DNA from: Flavobacterium bernardetii
GTDB lineage: Bacteria > Bacteroidota > Bacteroidia > Flavobacteriales > Flavobacteriaceae
Reading direction: 5' to 3'
Assembly (NCBI RefSeq): GCF_011305415.1
Contig: NZ_JAANOQ010000001.1
Span: 707,631 to 771,630 of the forward strand
DNA length: 64,000 nucleotides
Both the position numbers and the translations under genes were made by a program. Positions 49,433 through 59,345 of this stretch are shown in pieces. Within the stretch, counting starts at the first letter, position 1; each line of letters begins with the position of its first letter. Under the pieces are notes generated by a model. The model was not told the origin of the DNA, ran no database searches, and was given only the letters and a program-made list of their open reading frames with translations.

Positions 49433-52063
49433 TTACTTCAATCCAGCAATACTTTGCTCAATTGTTGCAATTTTTGCTAAAGCATCAGCTTCTTTTTTGC
49501 GTTCGTTATCAATGATTTCTGGTTTAGCGTTAGCTACGAATTTCTCATTCGATAATTTAACTTGTACCGATTTTAAGAAGCCATTGATATAATTTAATTC
49601 TTCCGTTAATTTTGCAATTTCAGCCTCAACATCAATGTTTCCAGTAATTGGAATGAAATATTCGTTAGATTTTACTCTGTAAGATAAAGCACCGTCAACT
49701 TTTTCAGTTACGTACATTAAATCGACAATGTTTCCTAATTTCATGATAACTGAATCGAAATAAGAAGAAGCTTTTTCATTATTCACGACTCTTAATTCAA
49801 TCACATCTTTGAAAGGAATATTTTTATCTTTTCTTATTGTTCTAATTCCAGAAATAACATCCGTTGCGAAATCGAAATCAGCAATTAAAGCTGTATTTAC
49901 TGAAGTCATTTTTGGATATTCTGCTATAATTAAAGCTTGTTCTGGCGTTCTTTCTGCAATATGCTGCCAAATTTCTTCCGTTAAGAAAGGCATAAATGGA
50001 TGTAATAATTTTAAATTATTTTCTAACATTTCAATCGCTTTCTCAAAAGTCGCTTTGTCAATTGGTTGTTGGTATCCAGGCTTAATCATTTCTAAAAACC
50101 AAGAACAGAAATCGTCCCAAACTAATTTATAAGTCGCCATTAAAGCTTCAGATAATCTGTATTTTTCAAAATTATCTTCAATTTCTAATAAGGTTTGTTG
50201 CAATTTCGCTTCGTACCATTCAATTGCTACTTTAGAAGATTCTGGTTGTGGAATTGTTTCAGAAACTTCCCAACCTTTAATCAATTTAAACGCATTCCAA
50301 ATTTTATTCGTAAACGCTTTTCCTTGATTACATAATTCTTCGTCAAATAAAATATCATTTCCAGCAGAAGCACTTAATAACAATCCAACACGAACGCCGT
50401 CTGCACCAAATTTTTCAATTAAACCTAATGGTTCAGGAGAATTTCCTAAAGATTTAGACATTTTTCGTCCTTGACTATCACGAACTAATCCTGTTAAATA
50501 TACGTTTTTGAAAGGTTTCGCATCTGCATATTCGTAACCTGCGATAATCATACGCGCTACCCAGAAGAATAAAATATCCGGACCAGTTACTAAATCGTTT
50601 GTTGGATAATAATATTTGAAATCTTCATTTTCTGGATCCATAATTCCACCAAATACTGACATTGGCCATAACCATGAAGAGAACCAAGTATCAAGTGCGT
50701 CAGCGTCCTGACGCAAGTTTTCAGTGGTCAGTTTTGAGTTGGCAGTTTTTTCTTTAGCTAAAGCTAAAGCTTCTTCTCTTGTTTCAGCTACAACGAAATC
50801 TTCTTTTCCATCACCATAGAAATACGCTGGAATTTGTTGTCCCCACCATAATTGACGAGAAATATTCCAATCGCGAATATTATTTAACCAATGCGCATAC
50901 GTATTATTAAAACGACTTGGGTATAATTTGATTTCGTCAGACTCTAAAACGGCATGAATTGCTGGTTTTACCAAATCTTCCATTTTAAGGAACCATTGAT
51001 CAGATAAACGAGGTTCAATTACACATTTAGTTCTTTCAGAAGTCCCAACATTGTTAGTATATTGCTCTACTTTATCTAAAGCATTGATTGAAGTCAATTC
51101 TGCTTCAATTTCTGTACGAACTACGAATCTGTCTTTACCTTCATAATGTAATCCGAATGAGTTTAGAGTCGCATCTTCATTAAAAATATCGATAATTTCT
51201 AAACTATGTTTATCCCCTAAAGTTTTATCATTCACATCGTGAGCAGGCGTTACTTTTAAACATCCTGTACCGAATTCTAAATCCACATATTCATCTTCAA
51301 TAATAGGAATAACTCTTCCAGAAATTGGAACAATCGCTTTTTTTCCTTTTAAATTGAAATGTCTTTCATCATTTGGATTGATACAAATAGCAGTATCTCC
51401 GAAAATAGTTTCAGGTCGAGTAGTGGCCACCACTAAATAATCTGAAGAATTTTCGATTTGATATTTGATGTAATATAATTTTCCTTGACGTTCTTCAAAA
51501 ATTACTTCTTCGTCAGATAACGTTGTTTTGGCTTCCGGATCCCAGTTTACCATTCGGTAACCTCGGTAAATCATACCTTTATTGTATAAATCTACAAACG
51601 AACGAATTACAGATGCCGACATATCTGGATCCATCGTAAATTTAGTTCTGTCCCAATCACAAGAACATCCTAATTGTTTTAGTTGTTCTAAAATTGTTCC
51701 ACCATATTTATCTGTCCAATCGTAGGCATGTTTTAAAAATTCTTCTCGAGTTAAATCGAATTTATCAATGCCTTCCGATTTTAATTTTGCTACAACTTTT
51801 GCTTCAGTCGCAATAGAAGCGTGGTCTGTACCAGGAACCCAACAAGCATTGAAACCTTTTAATCGTGCACGACGAATTAACACATCTTGAATCGTATTGT
51901 TCAACATATGTCCCATGTGTAAAACTCCAGTTACATTTGGTGGAGGAATTACAATAGTATATGGTGTTCTGTGATCTGGAGTAGAATGAAAATAATTGTT
52001 TTTCATCCAGTACTCGTACCATTTTTGTTCTACGGCTTTGGCATCAAATTGGGCTGGTATCAT
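49433..52063 (-). CDS. valS: Valyl-tRNA synthetase
   Basis: 876 residues, class Ia. HIGH-type [15 protein letters not shown] lies near residue 45, editing-domain block [15 protein letters not shown] follows, and KMSKS-type [10 protein letters not shown] lies near 530. The tRNA-binding helical domain and C-terminal coiled coil ([51 protein letters not shown]) complete it. Charges valine onto tRNA, with editing of threonine. Its 3' end has a diverged copy 0.8 kb downstream, with a toxin-antitoxin module between. Confidence 0.98.
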   Translation of the reverse strand: MIPAQFDAKAVEQKWYEYWMKNNYFHSTPDHRTPYTIVIPPPNVTGVLHMGHMLNNTIQDVLIRRARLKGFNACWVPGTDHASIATEAKVVAKLKSEGIDKFDLTREEFLKHAYDWTDKYGGTILEQLKQLGCSCDWDRTKFTMDPDMSASVIRSFVDLYNKGMIYRGYRMVNWDPEAKTTLSDEEVIFEERQGKLYYIKYQIENSSDYLVVATTRPETIFGDTAICINPNDERHFNLKGKKAIVPISGRVIPIIEDEYVDLEFGTGCLKVTPAHDVNDKTLGDKHSLEIIDIFNEDATLNSFGLHYEGKDRFVVRTEIEAELTSINALDKVEQYTNNVGTSERTKCVIEPRLSDQWFLKMEDLVKPAIHAVLESDEIKLYPSRFNNTYAHWLNNIRDWNISRQLWWGQQIPAYFYGDGKEDFVVAETREEALALAKEKTANSKLTTENLRQDADALDTWFSSWLWPMSVFGGIMDPENEDFKYYYPTNDLVTGPDILFFWVARMIIAGYEYADAKPFKNVYLTGLVRDSQGRKMSKSLGNSPEPLGLIEKFGADGVRVGLLLSASAGNDILFDEELCNQGKAFTNKIWNAFKLIKGWEVSETIPQPESSKVAIEWYEAKLQQTLLEIEDNFEKYRLSEALMATYKLVWDDFCSWFLEMIKPGYQQPIDKATFEKAIEMLENNLKLLHPFMPFLTEEIWQHIAERTPEQALIIAEYPKMTSVNTALIADFDFATDVISGIRTIRKDKNIPFKDVIELRVVNNEKASSYFDSVIMKLGNIVDLMYVTEKVDGALSYRVKSNEYFIPITGNIDVEAEIAKLTEELNYINGFLKSVQVKLSNEKFVANAKPEIIDNERKKEADALAKIATIEQSIAGLK

Positions 52064-52167
52064 TTATATATTGTTTTTTGTAAATAATAAGTGTCTTTGG
52101 TATAATTTTTGAATTATATCTGCAAAAGTAATTATATAAAACAGAATAAAAAAAATGTATTTACTTT

Positions 52168-52197
52168 TTGTTAGTTAGTTTAAAAAACATATTTTTA
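52168..52197 (+). promoter_or_regulatory. Promoter of the DUF1573 gene
   Basis: TTG (52168-52170), 19 bases, TATTTTTA (52190-52197), one base from TAnnTTTG, and 24 bases before the start codon. Confidence 0.6.
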
Positions 52198-52220
52198 CAA
52201 TTCTCAAATTATTATAAAAG

Positions 52221-52652
52221 ATGAAAAAGTTAGTATTTATTTTAGTTTTAATGGCAGCTGGTTTTTCAGCAAATGCACAAAATGGTGCTAAAATTGAATT
52301 TAAAGAAGAGACCATTAATTATGGTGAAGTATATAAAGGTGTAGATTCAGGTAAAAGAACCTTTGAATTCACCAACACAGGAAATGAACCTTTAATTATT
52401 AAAGACGCGAAAAGTAGTTGTGGCTGTACAGTTCCAACAAAACCAACCGAGCCAATTGCGCCAGGAAAAAAAGGAGTTATTGAAGTACAATACAACATGA
52501 ATCCAGGTCCAATTAGTAAAACAATTACAGTTGAAACTAATGCAGTTAATAAAGAAAACGGAATGGTCGCTTTAAGAATTAAAGGAACCGTTTTAGTAAA
52601 AGAAGAAAAAAGTATTTTAGAAAAAAAGGCACCAGGACCACTTTCTAGATAA
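52221..52652 (+). CDS. Secreted DUF1573 protein
   Basis: 143 residues with a signal peptide (1-19, ending SANAQ). The mature domain is DUF1573, an Ig-like beta-sandwich common in Bacteroidota envelope proteins: EFKEETINYGEVYKGVDSGKRTFEFTNTGNEPLIIKDAKSSCGCTVPTKPTEPIAPGKKGVIEVQYN. The SSCGCTVP motif is diagnostic. Function unknown, probably periplasmic or surface-associated. It has its own promoter and terminator. Confidence 0.95.
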   Translation: MKKLVFILVLMAAGFSANAQNGAKIEFKEETINYGEVYKGVDSGKRTFEFTNTGNEPLIIKDAKSSCGCTVPTKPTEPIAPGKKGVIEVQYNMNPGPISKTITVETNAVNKENGMVALRIKGTVLVKEEKSILEKKAPGPLSR

Positions 52653-52670
52653 AAAAGATTTTATATAAAA

Positions 52671-52706
52671 AAAAGTCCTCTCGTTCCAAAAAACGAGAGG
52701 ACTTTT
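52671..52706. terminator. Strong bidirectional terminator
   Basis: Perfect 15-bp arms with core GTCCTCTCGTT/AACGAGAGGAC, and A and T runs on both sides. It serves DUF1573 and the converging YceI gene. Confidence 0.92.
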
Positions 52707-52728
52707 TTGTTTTACTATAGTTTGATAA

Positions 52729-53295
52729 TTACCAAGCTAAGTTTACTTTTAATTCAAATTCGTCATTGATTGTTTTGTCTCCTAAGTCAGAGAAAAATGA
52801 ACCTGAACCGTATTTAATGTCATATTTAGTTCTATCAACTTTTAAAGTTGTAGTTGCAGTGTTTCCTTTAACTGTAATATCAAAAGTGATTGGATTAGTA
52901 ATTCCTTTGATAGTTAAATCTGCAGTTACAGTATATAAACCTTTTCCTTTACCGCTAATATTTTTGAAAACTAAGTTTGCTGTTTTGTGTTTTTCAACAC
53001 CAAAGAAATCTTCAGCTTTTAAATGTCCATCTAAATTTTCTTTACCTTGACCAGCTTTTAAATCTGTAGTATTAATTGTAGTCATATCCACATTAAAAGT
53101 TCCACCTTTTAAAACTTTTCCTTTGAATACTAATGCACCATCTTGTAAATTGATTGTTCCTGTATGTGAACCAGTTACTTTTTTACCTGTCCAAACGATA
53201 CCACTTTTTGATACGTTGATTTTCTTTGTTTGTGCATTTGCTGTAAAAGATACGAATGCTACTAATGCTACTGCAATTGTTTTTAAATTTTTCAT
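52729..53295 (-). CDS. Secreted YceI family protein
   Basis: 188 residues with a signal peptide (1-21, ending TANAQ). The mature part is a YceI lipocalin-like barrel that binds isoprenoids or similar amphiphiles: GIVWTGKKVTGSHTGTINLQDGALVFKGKVLKGGTFNVDMTTI, DGHLKAEDFFGVEKHKTANLVFKNI, DLTIKGITNPITFDITV, and FELKVNLAW. Role unknown. It is followed upstream by a nitroreductase/MarR pair on the same strand, only 20 bases away. Confidence 0.95.
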   Translation of the reverse strand: MKNLKTIAVALVAFVSFTANAQTKKINVSKSGIVWTGKKVTGSHTGTINLQDGALVFKGKVLKGGTFNVDMTTINTTDLKAGQGKENLDGHLKAEDFFGVEKHKTANLVFKNISGKGKGLYTVTADLTIKGITNPITFDITVKGNTATTTLKVDRTKYDIKYGSGSFFSDLGDKTINDEFELKVNLAW

Positions 53296-53315
53296 TTTTG
53301 TTAGATATTAAGTTA

Positions 53316-53948
53316 TTAAATTGTTTCGAATAATTCTGATTTTGGTTTTCTTACTTTAATATAATGTTGCGTATCATCTTCATGATGTCTGTAACCAACA
53401 GTTGCAACTAAAGTTGCGTGTAAACCTTTTTCTTTTAAGCCTAAAATTTCGTCGTATTGATCTGGTACAAAACCTTCCATTGGCGTAACGTCAATTTTTA
53501 ATTCAGCGGCAGCATTTAATAAATTCCCTAAAGCTAAATACGTTTGTTTTGCTGTCCAAATATTTTGTTGTTCTGGAGTTAAACTAGTAATATTTCCAAT
53601 CATAAAATCAGCATAACCTTTTACACTTTCCAATGGAATATTTCTAGTTGTTGCCATATTTTCTGCATAATTATTAATATAATCAGCATCAATATTTGTA
53701 ATGTTAGCGAAAACTAATAGGTGAGAAGCGTCTACAATTTGACTTTGTCCCCAAGATGCAGGTTGCAATTGTTTTCTAATTTCTTCGTTTTCTACGATTA
53801 AAACTTTATAAGGTTGTAATCCAAATGAAGAAGATGATAATTGAATAGCATCTTTTAAAATTTCTAAATCTGTTTCAGATACTTTTTTCTCGCTATTGAA
53901 TTTTTTTGTGGCATAACGCCAATTCTGATTTTCTATAAATGTGCTCAT
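53316..53948 (-). CDS. NAD(P)H-dependent nitroreductase family oxidoreductase
   Basis: 210 residues of the FMN nitroreductase fold, NfsB-like: NQNWRYATKKFNSEKKVSETDLEILKDAIQLSSSSFGLQPYKVLIVEN, NIWTAKQTYLALGNLLNAAAELKIDVTPMEGFVPDQYDEILGL, and VATVGYRHHEDDTQHYIKVRKP. The FMN-binding Arg and the APMEG-like VTPMEG are in place. Physiological substrates are probably quinones. It begins 2 bases after the MarR stop, so the pair forms an operon. Confidence 0.93.
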   Translation of the reverse strand: MSTFIENQNWRYATKKFNSEKKVSETDLEILKDAIQLSSSSFGLQPYKVLIVENEEIRKQLQPASWGQSQIVDASHLLVFANITNIDADYINNYAENMATTRNIPLESVKGYADFMIGNITSLTPEQQNIWTAKQTYLALGNLLNAAAELKIDVTPMEGFVPDQYDEILGLKEKGLHATLVATVGYRHHEDDTQHYIKVRKPKSELFETI

Positions 53949-53950
53949 AA

Positions 53951-54403
53951 TTAATTTCTGTATTTTTCTAATAATTCATTTAATAGGGTTAATTCTTCTG
54001 TTGTTAATTTACTTGCTAAGCTATTTTCGTGTTCAACTACAATTGGATCTAAAGTTTCTAACACTTCTAAACCTTTTTCTGTAATAGTAATTTCCATTTT
54101 TCTTTTATTTGACGGACAAATTTTTCTAATAACTAATTCTTTAATTATCAATTTGTCTACCAATCTAGTAGTATTACTATTTTTAGAAATCATTCTTTCC
54201 TGAATTACCGACATATTTGCAGGTTTTCCTTTCTGACCCCTTAAAATGCGTAACACATTATACTGTTCGCTTGATAAATCATAAGGTTTAAGTATTTCTA
54301 AAAATTTATCACCTATAATGTTTCTTGTAAATGATAAATTTAATAGCACTTTTTTAGCCAATGATAATTCTACTGTACTTTTTATTTCTTCTTCAATTTT
54401 CAT
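53951..54403 (-). CDS. MarR family regulator
   Basis: 150 residues from the ATG at 54403 (MKIEEEIKSTVELSLAKKV); an alternative start lies 8 codons upstream. The winged helix is clear (LDIRILRGQKGKPANMSVIQERMISKNSNTTRLVDKLIIKELVIRKICPSNKRKMEITITEKG, with L-D-I-R-type replaced by YNVLRILRG). A Cys in RKICPSNKRK is near the wing and could sense oxidants. It probably represses the downstream nitroreductase and itself. Confidence 0.92.
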   Translation of the reverse strand: MKIEEEIKSTVELSLAKKVLLNLSFTRNIIGDKFLEILKPYDLSSEQYNVLRILRGQKGKPANMSVIQERMISKNSNTTRLVDKLIIKELVIRKICPSNKRKMEITITEKGLEVLETLDPIVVEHENSLASKLTTEELTLLNELLEKYRN

Positions 54404-54558
54404 AACAGTTGTTATTTGTCGGGACAAATGTAATGCTTTTATTTTATTTGTATATACAAATGTTGTTGATTTTTTTGTTAAATTTAATTTAGAACTTTAA
54501 AATAAAGAGAATCAGATTACTCAACTGAAAATAAATTTTTATATCTGAATTCTTGTTG

Positions 54559-54566
54559 TAAATTTG
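54559..54566 (+). promoter_or_regulatory. TAAATTTG promoter box
   Basis: TAnnTTTG match 17 bases before the rhodanese start; no good TTG at the expected distance. Confidence 0.5.
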
Positions 54567-54583
54567 AGCAAAATATAAAATAT

Positions 54584-54892
54584 ATGAATTTAGACCAAAT
54601 AGAGTGGTGGGAAGGTTTTTTAACCACTGAAAACGCAGTAATTTTAGATGTTAGAACAGAAGATGAAGTAGCAAACGGAATTATTCCAGGCGCTATTAAT
54701 ATAGATATTTACAAAGGACAAGGTTTTATTTACCAAGTTGAAGAATTAGATAAAGACAAAACTTATTTTGTATATTGTCTTGCTGGTGGTAGAAGCGCTC
54801 AAGCTTGTGGCATTATGAAACAATTAGGTTTTGAAAAAACATACAACCTTGTTGGTGGTATTTCACAATGGGAAGGACCTATTGAGAACTAA
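54584..54892 (+). CDS. Single-domain rhodanese
   Basis: 102 residues: AVILDVRTEDEVANGIIPGAINIDIYKG, then YFVYCLAGGRSAQACGIMKQLGFEKTYNLVGGISQWEG. The active-site Cys is in YCLAGGRS with the six-residue loop expected for sulfurtransferases, so it is probably catalytically competent. It is 18 bases upstream of the CPA2 antiporter gene on the same strand, suggesting co-transcription, though no functional link is obvious. Confidence 0.95.
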   Translation: MNLDQIEWWEGFLTTENAVILDVRTEDEVANGIIPGAINIDIYKGQGFIYQVEELDKDKTYFVYCLAGGRSAQACGIMKQLGFEKTYNLVGGISQWEGPIEN

Positions 54893-54910
54893 ATTTAGTA
54901 CTATTTCTTA

Positions 54911-57151
54911 ATGAAGAATTATAAAAATAGCTTCTTTTATTTAATTGTTGTAGGTATTTTTTCTGCCTTAATATATTGGACATTAAAAAATGGAAAATTA
55001 TTAGAAAAACCTGATGTTTTAAAAGTAGTTTCTACTGGTAATTCAGACTATCAGGATTTTCTTGATTCTTTGCATCATAATCTAACACATCCTTTAGCTA
55101 TTTTATTAGCTCAAATTGTTACCATTATTTTAGTAGCAAGATTTTTCGGATTAATTTGTAAAAAAATTGGCCAACCTACAGTAATTGGTGAAATTATTGC
55201 CGGAATTGTATTAGGGCCATCCTTTTTTGGAAGTTATTTACCTGAATTTTCAGTTCTTTTATTTCCAGATTCTTCATTAGATAATTTAAAATTTTTAAGT
55301 CAGATTGGTTTAATCTTCTTCATGTTTGTTGTTGGAATGGAGTTAGACCTAAAAGTACTTCGTAATAAAGCTAAAGAAGCTGTAATTATTAGCCATGCAA
55401 GTATAATTATTCCTTTTACATTAGGATTAGTTTTGGCGTATTCAATTTACACAAACTTCGCACCAAAAGGAGTTGAATTTCTTTCTTTCGGATTATTTTT
55501 AGGAATTGCGATGAGTATTACCGCTTTTCCAGTTTTAGCAAGAATTGTTCAAGAAAGAGGTTTGCAAAAAACAAGAATTGGAGCCATGGTTATTACTTGT
55601 GCTGCTGCTGATGATATTACCGCATGGTGTTTATTAGCTGGAGTTATTGCTATTGTAAAAGCCGGTTCTATCACAAGTTCATTATACATAATTGTATTGT
55701 CATTTGTTTATGTAGTGACAATGATAAAATTAGTAAGACCATTTTTGCGTAGAATTGGAAATTTATATGATACCGCAGAAAAAATCACAAAACCTGTTGT
55801 TGCAATTTTCTTTTTAACGTTATTAATTTCGTCTTATTTAACTGAAATTATTGGTATTCACGCCTTATTCGGAGCTTTCGTTGCGGGTGTAATTATGCCA
55901 GATAACATGAAGTTTAGAAAAATGTTTATCGAGAAAATTGAAGATGTTTCTTTAGTGGTTTTATTACCTTTATTCTTCGTATTCACAGGTTTAAGAACAG
56001 AAATTGGCTTACTAAACAGTCCAGAATTATGGAAAGTTTGTGGTTTAATTATTTTAGTAGCCGTTGTCGGTAAATTTATAGGAAGTGCTTTAGCGGCAAA
56101 ATTTGTAGGTCAAAATTGGCGTGATAGTTTAACTATTGGTGCTTTAATGAATACGCGTGGTTTGATGGAACTAGTAGTGTTAAATATTGGTTACGATTTA
56201 GGTGTGTTAACCAAAGAAGTTTTTGCGATGATGGTCATAATGGCTTTAGCAACAACTTTTATGACGGGTCCAGCTTTAAATTTAATTGATTTTGTATTTA
56301 AAAGAAGAAAGACACTTGTTCCAACAACAAACGCAGATAATTTAGAATATAAAGTTTTAGTTTCTTTCGAAAATCCAGAAGATGGAAAGCATTTGTTGAA
56401 AGTCGCAAATAATTTTATCAGTATAGATAAGGAAAAACAATCGATAACTGCGATGTACATTTCTTCAACAAATGAGGTAAATCCTTATAAAATTGAAGAA
56501 TACGAACGAGAGAGTTTCAAACCTGTTTTAAAAGAAGCTAATAAATTAAATCGTAAAGTAGAAACGCTTTTTAAAGCTTCTCGTGATATTGATTCTGATA
56601 TTGTTGAAGTAGGTAATAAAGGAGAATTCGATTTAGTGTTAATCAACATTGGTTCTTCTATTTTTGAAGGAACGCTTTTAGGAAAAGTATTAGGAATTAC
56701 TTCTAAATTCATCAATCCTGAAAATTTATTAAACACGTTTACAGGAAAAGAAAAGTTGTTTGAAATCAATTATTTTGATGACAAAACGCAAGCAATCATT
56801 AATAAGACAGAAGTGCCATTAGGAATTTATGTCGATAAGAATTTAATAAAAACCGAGAATATTTCCGTAATTTTATTCAATGCAGCAGATCAATTTTTAT
56901 TGGATTACGTAAAATTACTAAAGAAGAATTCTCAAGCTAAGATTTCAATTTTTGACACGTATGATATTGTAAATGAAGAGAATAAAATCACACATGAAAA
57001 TGTAAAAGTGATACATTCTTCAAAATTAGAAAAAGATTTCTTAAAAGAACAAGATTTATTAATCATGAGTATTGATAGTTGGAAAAAACTAATTGATACC
57101 AGAAGTGTTTGGTTAAATAATACGCCATCACTTTTAATAATAAAACCATAA
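54911..57151 (+). CDS. CPA2-family cation:proton antiporter with large C-terminal domain
   Basis: 746 residues. Residues about 1-35 hold a lone first helix (NSFFYLIVVGIFSALIYWTL), then a loop; about 65-455 are the twelve-helix Na+/H+ exchanger domain with IGQPTVIGEIIAGIVLGPSFFG, FLSQIGLIFFMFVVGMEL, AAADDITAWCLLAG (the Asp-Asp core) and GALMNTRGLMELVVLNIGYDLGVL. Residues about 465-746 form a cytoplasmic domain that resembles USP-like regulatory modules (two similar halves). Potassium or sodium efflux is expected. It is co-directional with the CvfB gene, which starts one base after its stop. Confidence 0.93.
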   Translation: MKNYKNSFFYLIVVGIFSALIYWTLKNGKLLEKPDVLKVVSTGNSDYQDFLDSLHHNLTHPLAILLAQIVTIILVARFFGLICKKIGQPTVIGEIIAGIVLGPSFFGSYLPEFSVLLFPDSSLDNLKFLSQIGLIFFMFVVGMELDLKVLRNKAKEAVIISHASIIIPFTLGLVLAYSIYTNFAPKGVEFLSFGLFLGIAMSITAFPVLARIVQERGLQKTRIGAMVITCAAADDITAWCLLAGVIAIVKAGSITSSLYIIVLSFVYVVTMIKLVRPFLRRIGNLYDTAEKITKPVVAIFFLTLLISSYLTEIIGIHALFGAFVAGVIMPDNMKFRKMFIEKIEDVSLVVLLPLFFVFTGLRTEIGLLNSPELWKVCGLIILVAVVGKFIGSALAAKFVGQNWRDSLTIGALMNTRGLMELVVLNIGYDLGVLTKEVFAMMVIMALATTFMTGPALNLIDFVFKRRKTLVPTTNADNLEYKVLVSFENPEDGKHLLKVANNFISIDKEKQSITAMYISSTNEVNPYKIEEYERESFKPVLKEANKLNRKVETLFKASRDIDSDIVEVGNKGEFDLVLINIGSSIFEGTLLGKVLGITSKFINPENLLNTFTGKEKLFEINYFDDKTQAIINKTEVPLGIYVDKNLIKTENISVILFNAADQFLLDYVKLLKKNSQAKISIFDTYDIVNEENKITHENVKVIHSSKLEKDFLKEQDLLIMSIDSWKKLIDTRSVWLNNTPSLLIIKP

Positions 57152-57152
57152 T

Positions 57153-57980
57153 ATGTTACAAATAGGTGTGTACCACACATTAAAAATAGATAGAGAAACA
57201 AAAGTTGGATTGTTTTTAGTTAACGCGACAGACGATGTTTTGTTGCCAAATAAATACGTTCCAAACGATTTTACAATTGGCGATGACATTACCGTTTTCG
57301 TATATTTAGATCACGAAGAGCGTCCAGTTGCCACGACAATTAAACCATTAATTACCTTAAATTCGTTTGCGGTTTTAAAAGTAAATTACATCAATAAGTT
57401 TGGTGCCTTTTTAAATTGGGGAATGGAAAAAGATTTGTTTGTTCCGTTCAAAGAACAAGCTCGCCCAATGGAAAAAGACAAGCGTTATATTGTAACGATG
57501 TATTTAGACAAACAAACGGGTAGGTTAGCGGCATCAAGTAAAATCAATCAGTTTTTGGATAAAGAACCTTTAGATGTTGAAGTAGGTCAAGAAGTAGATT
57601 TAATGGTTTCACATATTACTGAAATCGGTATCAACGTAATTATCAACGGAAAATTTAGAGGATTAGCGTATCAAAATGAAGTTTTTGAAACGGTTTCTCC
57701 AGGATATAAAACCAAAGGTTACATTAAAACAATTCGTCCTGACGGAAAAATTGATGTGTCTTTCCAAAAGCAAGGTTTTGAAGCAATTGACGATTCTGCA
57801 CAACAAGTTTTAGAAGCCTTAAAACAAAACGATGGTGTTTTACGTTTGAATGACAACAGTCATCCAGAAGAAATTAAATCGGTTATGAAAATGAGTAAGA
57901 AAACATTTAAAAAAGCGATTGGAAGTTTATACAAACAAAAACTTATTGATATCAATAACGAAGGAATTCAGTTGGTTTAA
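57153..57980 (+). CDS. CvfB-type S1 RNA-binding protein
   Basis: 275 residues of the CvfB/YitL family: several S1-like OB folds followed by a winged helix. First block YHTLKIDRETKVGLFLVNATDDVLLPNKYVPNDFTIGDDITVFVYLDHEERPVAT; second LKVNYINKFGAFLNWGMEKDLFVPFKEQARPM; third VSHITEIGINVIINGKFRGLAY. The winged helix ends SKKTFKKAIGSLYKQKLIDINNEGIQLV. It binds RNA; regulon unknown. Confidence 0.93.
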   Translation: MLQIGVYHTLKIDRETKVGLFLVNATDDVLLPNKYVPNDFTIGDDITVFVYLDHEERPVATTIKPLITLNSFAVLKVNYINKFGAFLNWGMEKDLFVPFKEQARPMEKDKRYIVTMYLDKQTGRLAASSKINQFLDKEPLDVEVGQEVDLMVSHITEIGINVIINGKFRGLAYQNEVFETVSPGYKTKGYIKTIRPDGKIDVSFQKQGFEAIDDSAQQVLEALKQNDGVLRLNDNSHPEEIKSVMKMSKKTFKKAIGSLYKQKLIDINNEGIQLV

Positions 57981-57993
57981 TATCATATAAAAT

Positions 57994-58028
57994 AAAAAAA
58001 CGTCTCGAAATATCGGGACGTTTTTTTA
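57994..58028. terminator. Terminator between cvfB-like gene and pyrE
   Basis: AAAAACGTCTCGA / TCGGGACGTTTTT with an AATA loop (one G-T pair). Confidence 0.88.
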
Positions 58029-58037
58029 TTTTAATTA

Positions 58038-58078
58038 TTCGTAAATCTAAATTCGTAAATCGTAAATCGTAAATCAAA
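58038..58078. repeat. CGTAAATC tandem words, copy 2
   Basis: CGTAAATC occurs four times within 41 bases, directly behind the pyrE stop. Same word family as 39441-39484. Confidence 0.65.
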
Positions 58079-58081
58079 AAA

Positions 58082-58723
58082 TTATTTTCCCCACTCACTA
58101 GGATTACTGTTCCAAGATTGTAATGTTTCTAATTCTTCTTCCGAAACATATTTTTTCTCAACTGCTTTCTCAATTAAGTTTTGGTAATTACTTAACGTGT
58201 AAACCTCTAATTTTGCTTCCGCAATCTTTTCTTCAGAAATAGGAAAACCATACGTAAAAATCGCTGCCATACCTTTAACATTAGCGCCTTCATTACGTAA
58301 AGCTTCTACTGCCATTAGACTACTTCCGCCAGTTGAAATTAAATCTTCTACGACAATTACGGTCTGACCTTTTTGTAAAAAACCTTCCACTTGATTTTGT
58401 CTTCCATGCTTTTTTGCTTCTGGACGAACATACACAAAAGGCAATCCCATAGCTTCTGCTACTAAGATTCCGATACCAATTGCACCTGTTGCAACCCCTG
58501 CAATAACGTCTGGACGACCAAATTTGTCTTCAATTTGCTTTACAAATTCATCTCGAATATAATTTCTAACCGCTGGAAACGAAAGCGTTATACGGTTATC
58601 ACAATAAATTGGACTTTTCCAGCCAGAAGCCCAAGTAAAAGGATTTTTAGAATTCAATTTAATTGCGTTTATTTGTAAAAGCAATTCGGCTGTTTGTTGT
58701 GCTGTGTTGTTGTTAAATATCAT
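58082..58723 (-). CDS. pyrE: Orotate phosphoribosyltransferase
   Basis: 213 residues; converts orotate and PRPP to OMP in pyrimidine synthesis. Starts MIFNNNTAQQTAELLLQINAIKLNSKNPFTWASGWKSPIYCDNRI; the PRPP motif is VIVVEDLISTGGSSL (near residue 120), with a GVATGAIGIGILVAEAM block and KKHGRQNQVEG carrying the flexible-loop lysine and His. Length is normal. It is divergent from the NUDIX gene; the two starts are only 8 bases apart. Confidence 0.96.
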   Translation of the reverse strand: MIFNNNTAQQTAELLLQINAIKLNSKNPFTWASGWKSPIYCDNRITLSFPAVRNYIRDEFVKQIEDKFGRPDVIAGVATGAIGIGILVAEAMGLPFVYVRPEAKKHGRQNQVEGFLQKGQTVIVVEDLISTGGSSLMAVEALRNEGANVKGMAAIFTYGFPISEEKIAEAKLEVYTLSNYQNLIEKAVEKKYVSEEELETLQSWNSNPSEWGK

Positions 58724-58730
58724 ATTGCAA

Positions 58731-59345
58731 ATGTATAAAGTTTTTGTAAACGAGAAACCACTTTTTTTGACAAATAAGTTTGAAAAGGAAACAAATTTTA
58801 AAATTTATTTGTTGGAAACGGTAAATATTCCAAAAGTAATCTCAGAATTATTTTTGAATAAAATACAAAGTGCCTACTTATATCATTCAGATGAAAAGTT
58901 GATTATGAAGACTTTGAAATCTAAAATACCTGTGGCAAAAGCTGGTGGAGGATTAGTTTTTAATGCTAATGGCGAAGTTCTGTTTATTTTCAGAAACGGA
59001 AAATGGGATTTACCAAAAGGTGGTATTGAAAAAGACGAAACGATTGAAAACGCTGCTATGCGTGAAGTAGAAGAAGAAACCGGAGTTTCAGGCTTAAAAA
59101 TTACAGACAAACTACAAAAAACCTATCATATTTTTAAACGTAACGGAAGTTTTAAATTAAAAATTACCTATTGGTTTAAAATGGAAACGAATTTCACAGG
59201 ACCAACTTGTCCGCAAGAAAAAGAAGGCATCTCAAAAGCCGTTTGGCTTAAACCCTCAGAAATTGAAGCTGCTCTTGGTAATTCTTACGAAAATATTAAG
59301 TTGTTGTTTGAAAGTGAAAATGCTAATGTGTCAATTGGAAAATAA
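58731..59345 (+). CDS. NUDIX hydrolase
   Basis: 204 residues from MYKVFVNEKPLFLTN; the frame opens 9 codons earlier, but that would overlap pyrE. Residues 1-65 are an unusual N-terminal segment. The NUDIX box GGIEKDETIENAAMREVEEETGVSG fits GX5EX7REUXEEXGU and starts near residue 95, preceded by AGGGLVFNANGEVLFIFRNGKWDLPKGG. Substrate unknown, probably a nucleoside diphosphate derivative. It shares a short divergent region with pyrE. Confidence 0.94.
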   Translation: MYKVFVNEKPLFLTNKFEKETNFKIYLLETVNIPKVISELFLNKIQSAYLYHSDEKLIMKTLKSKIPVAKAGGGLVFNANGEVLFIFRNGKWDLPKGGIEKDETIENAAMREVEEETGVSGLKITDKLQKTYHIFKRNGSFKLKITYWFKMETNFTGPTCPQEKEGISKAVWLKPSEIEAALGNSYENIKLLFESENANVSIGK

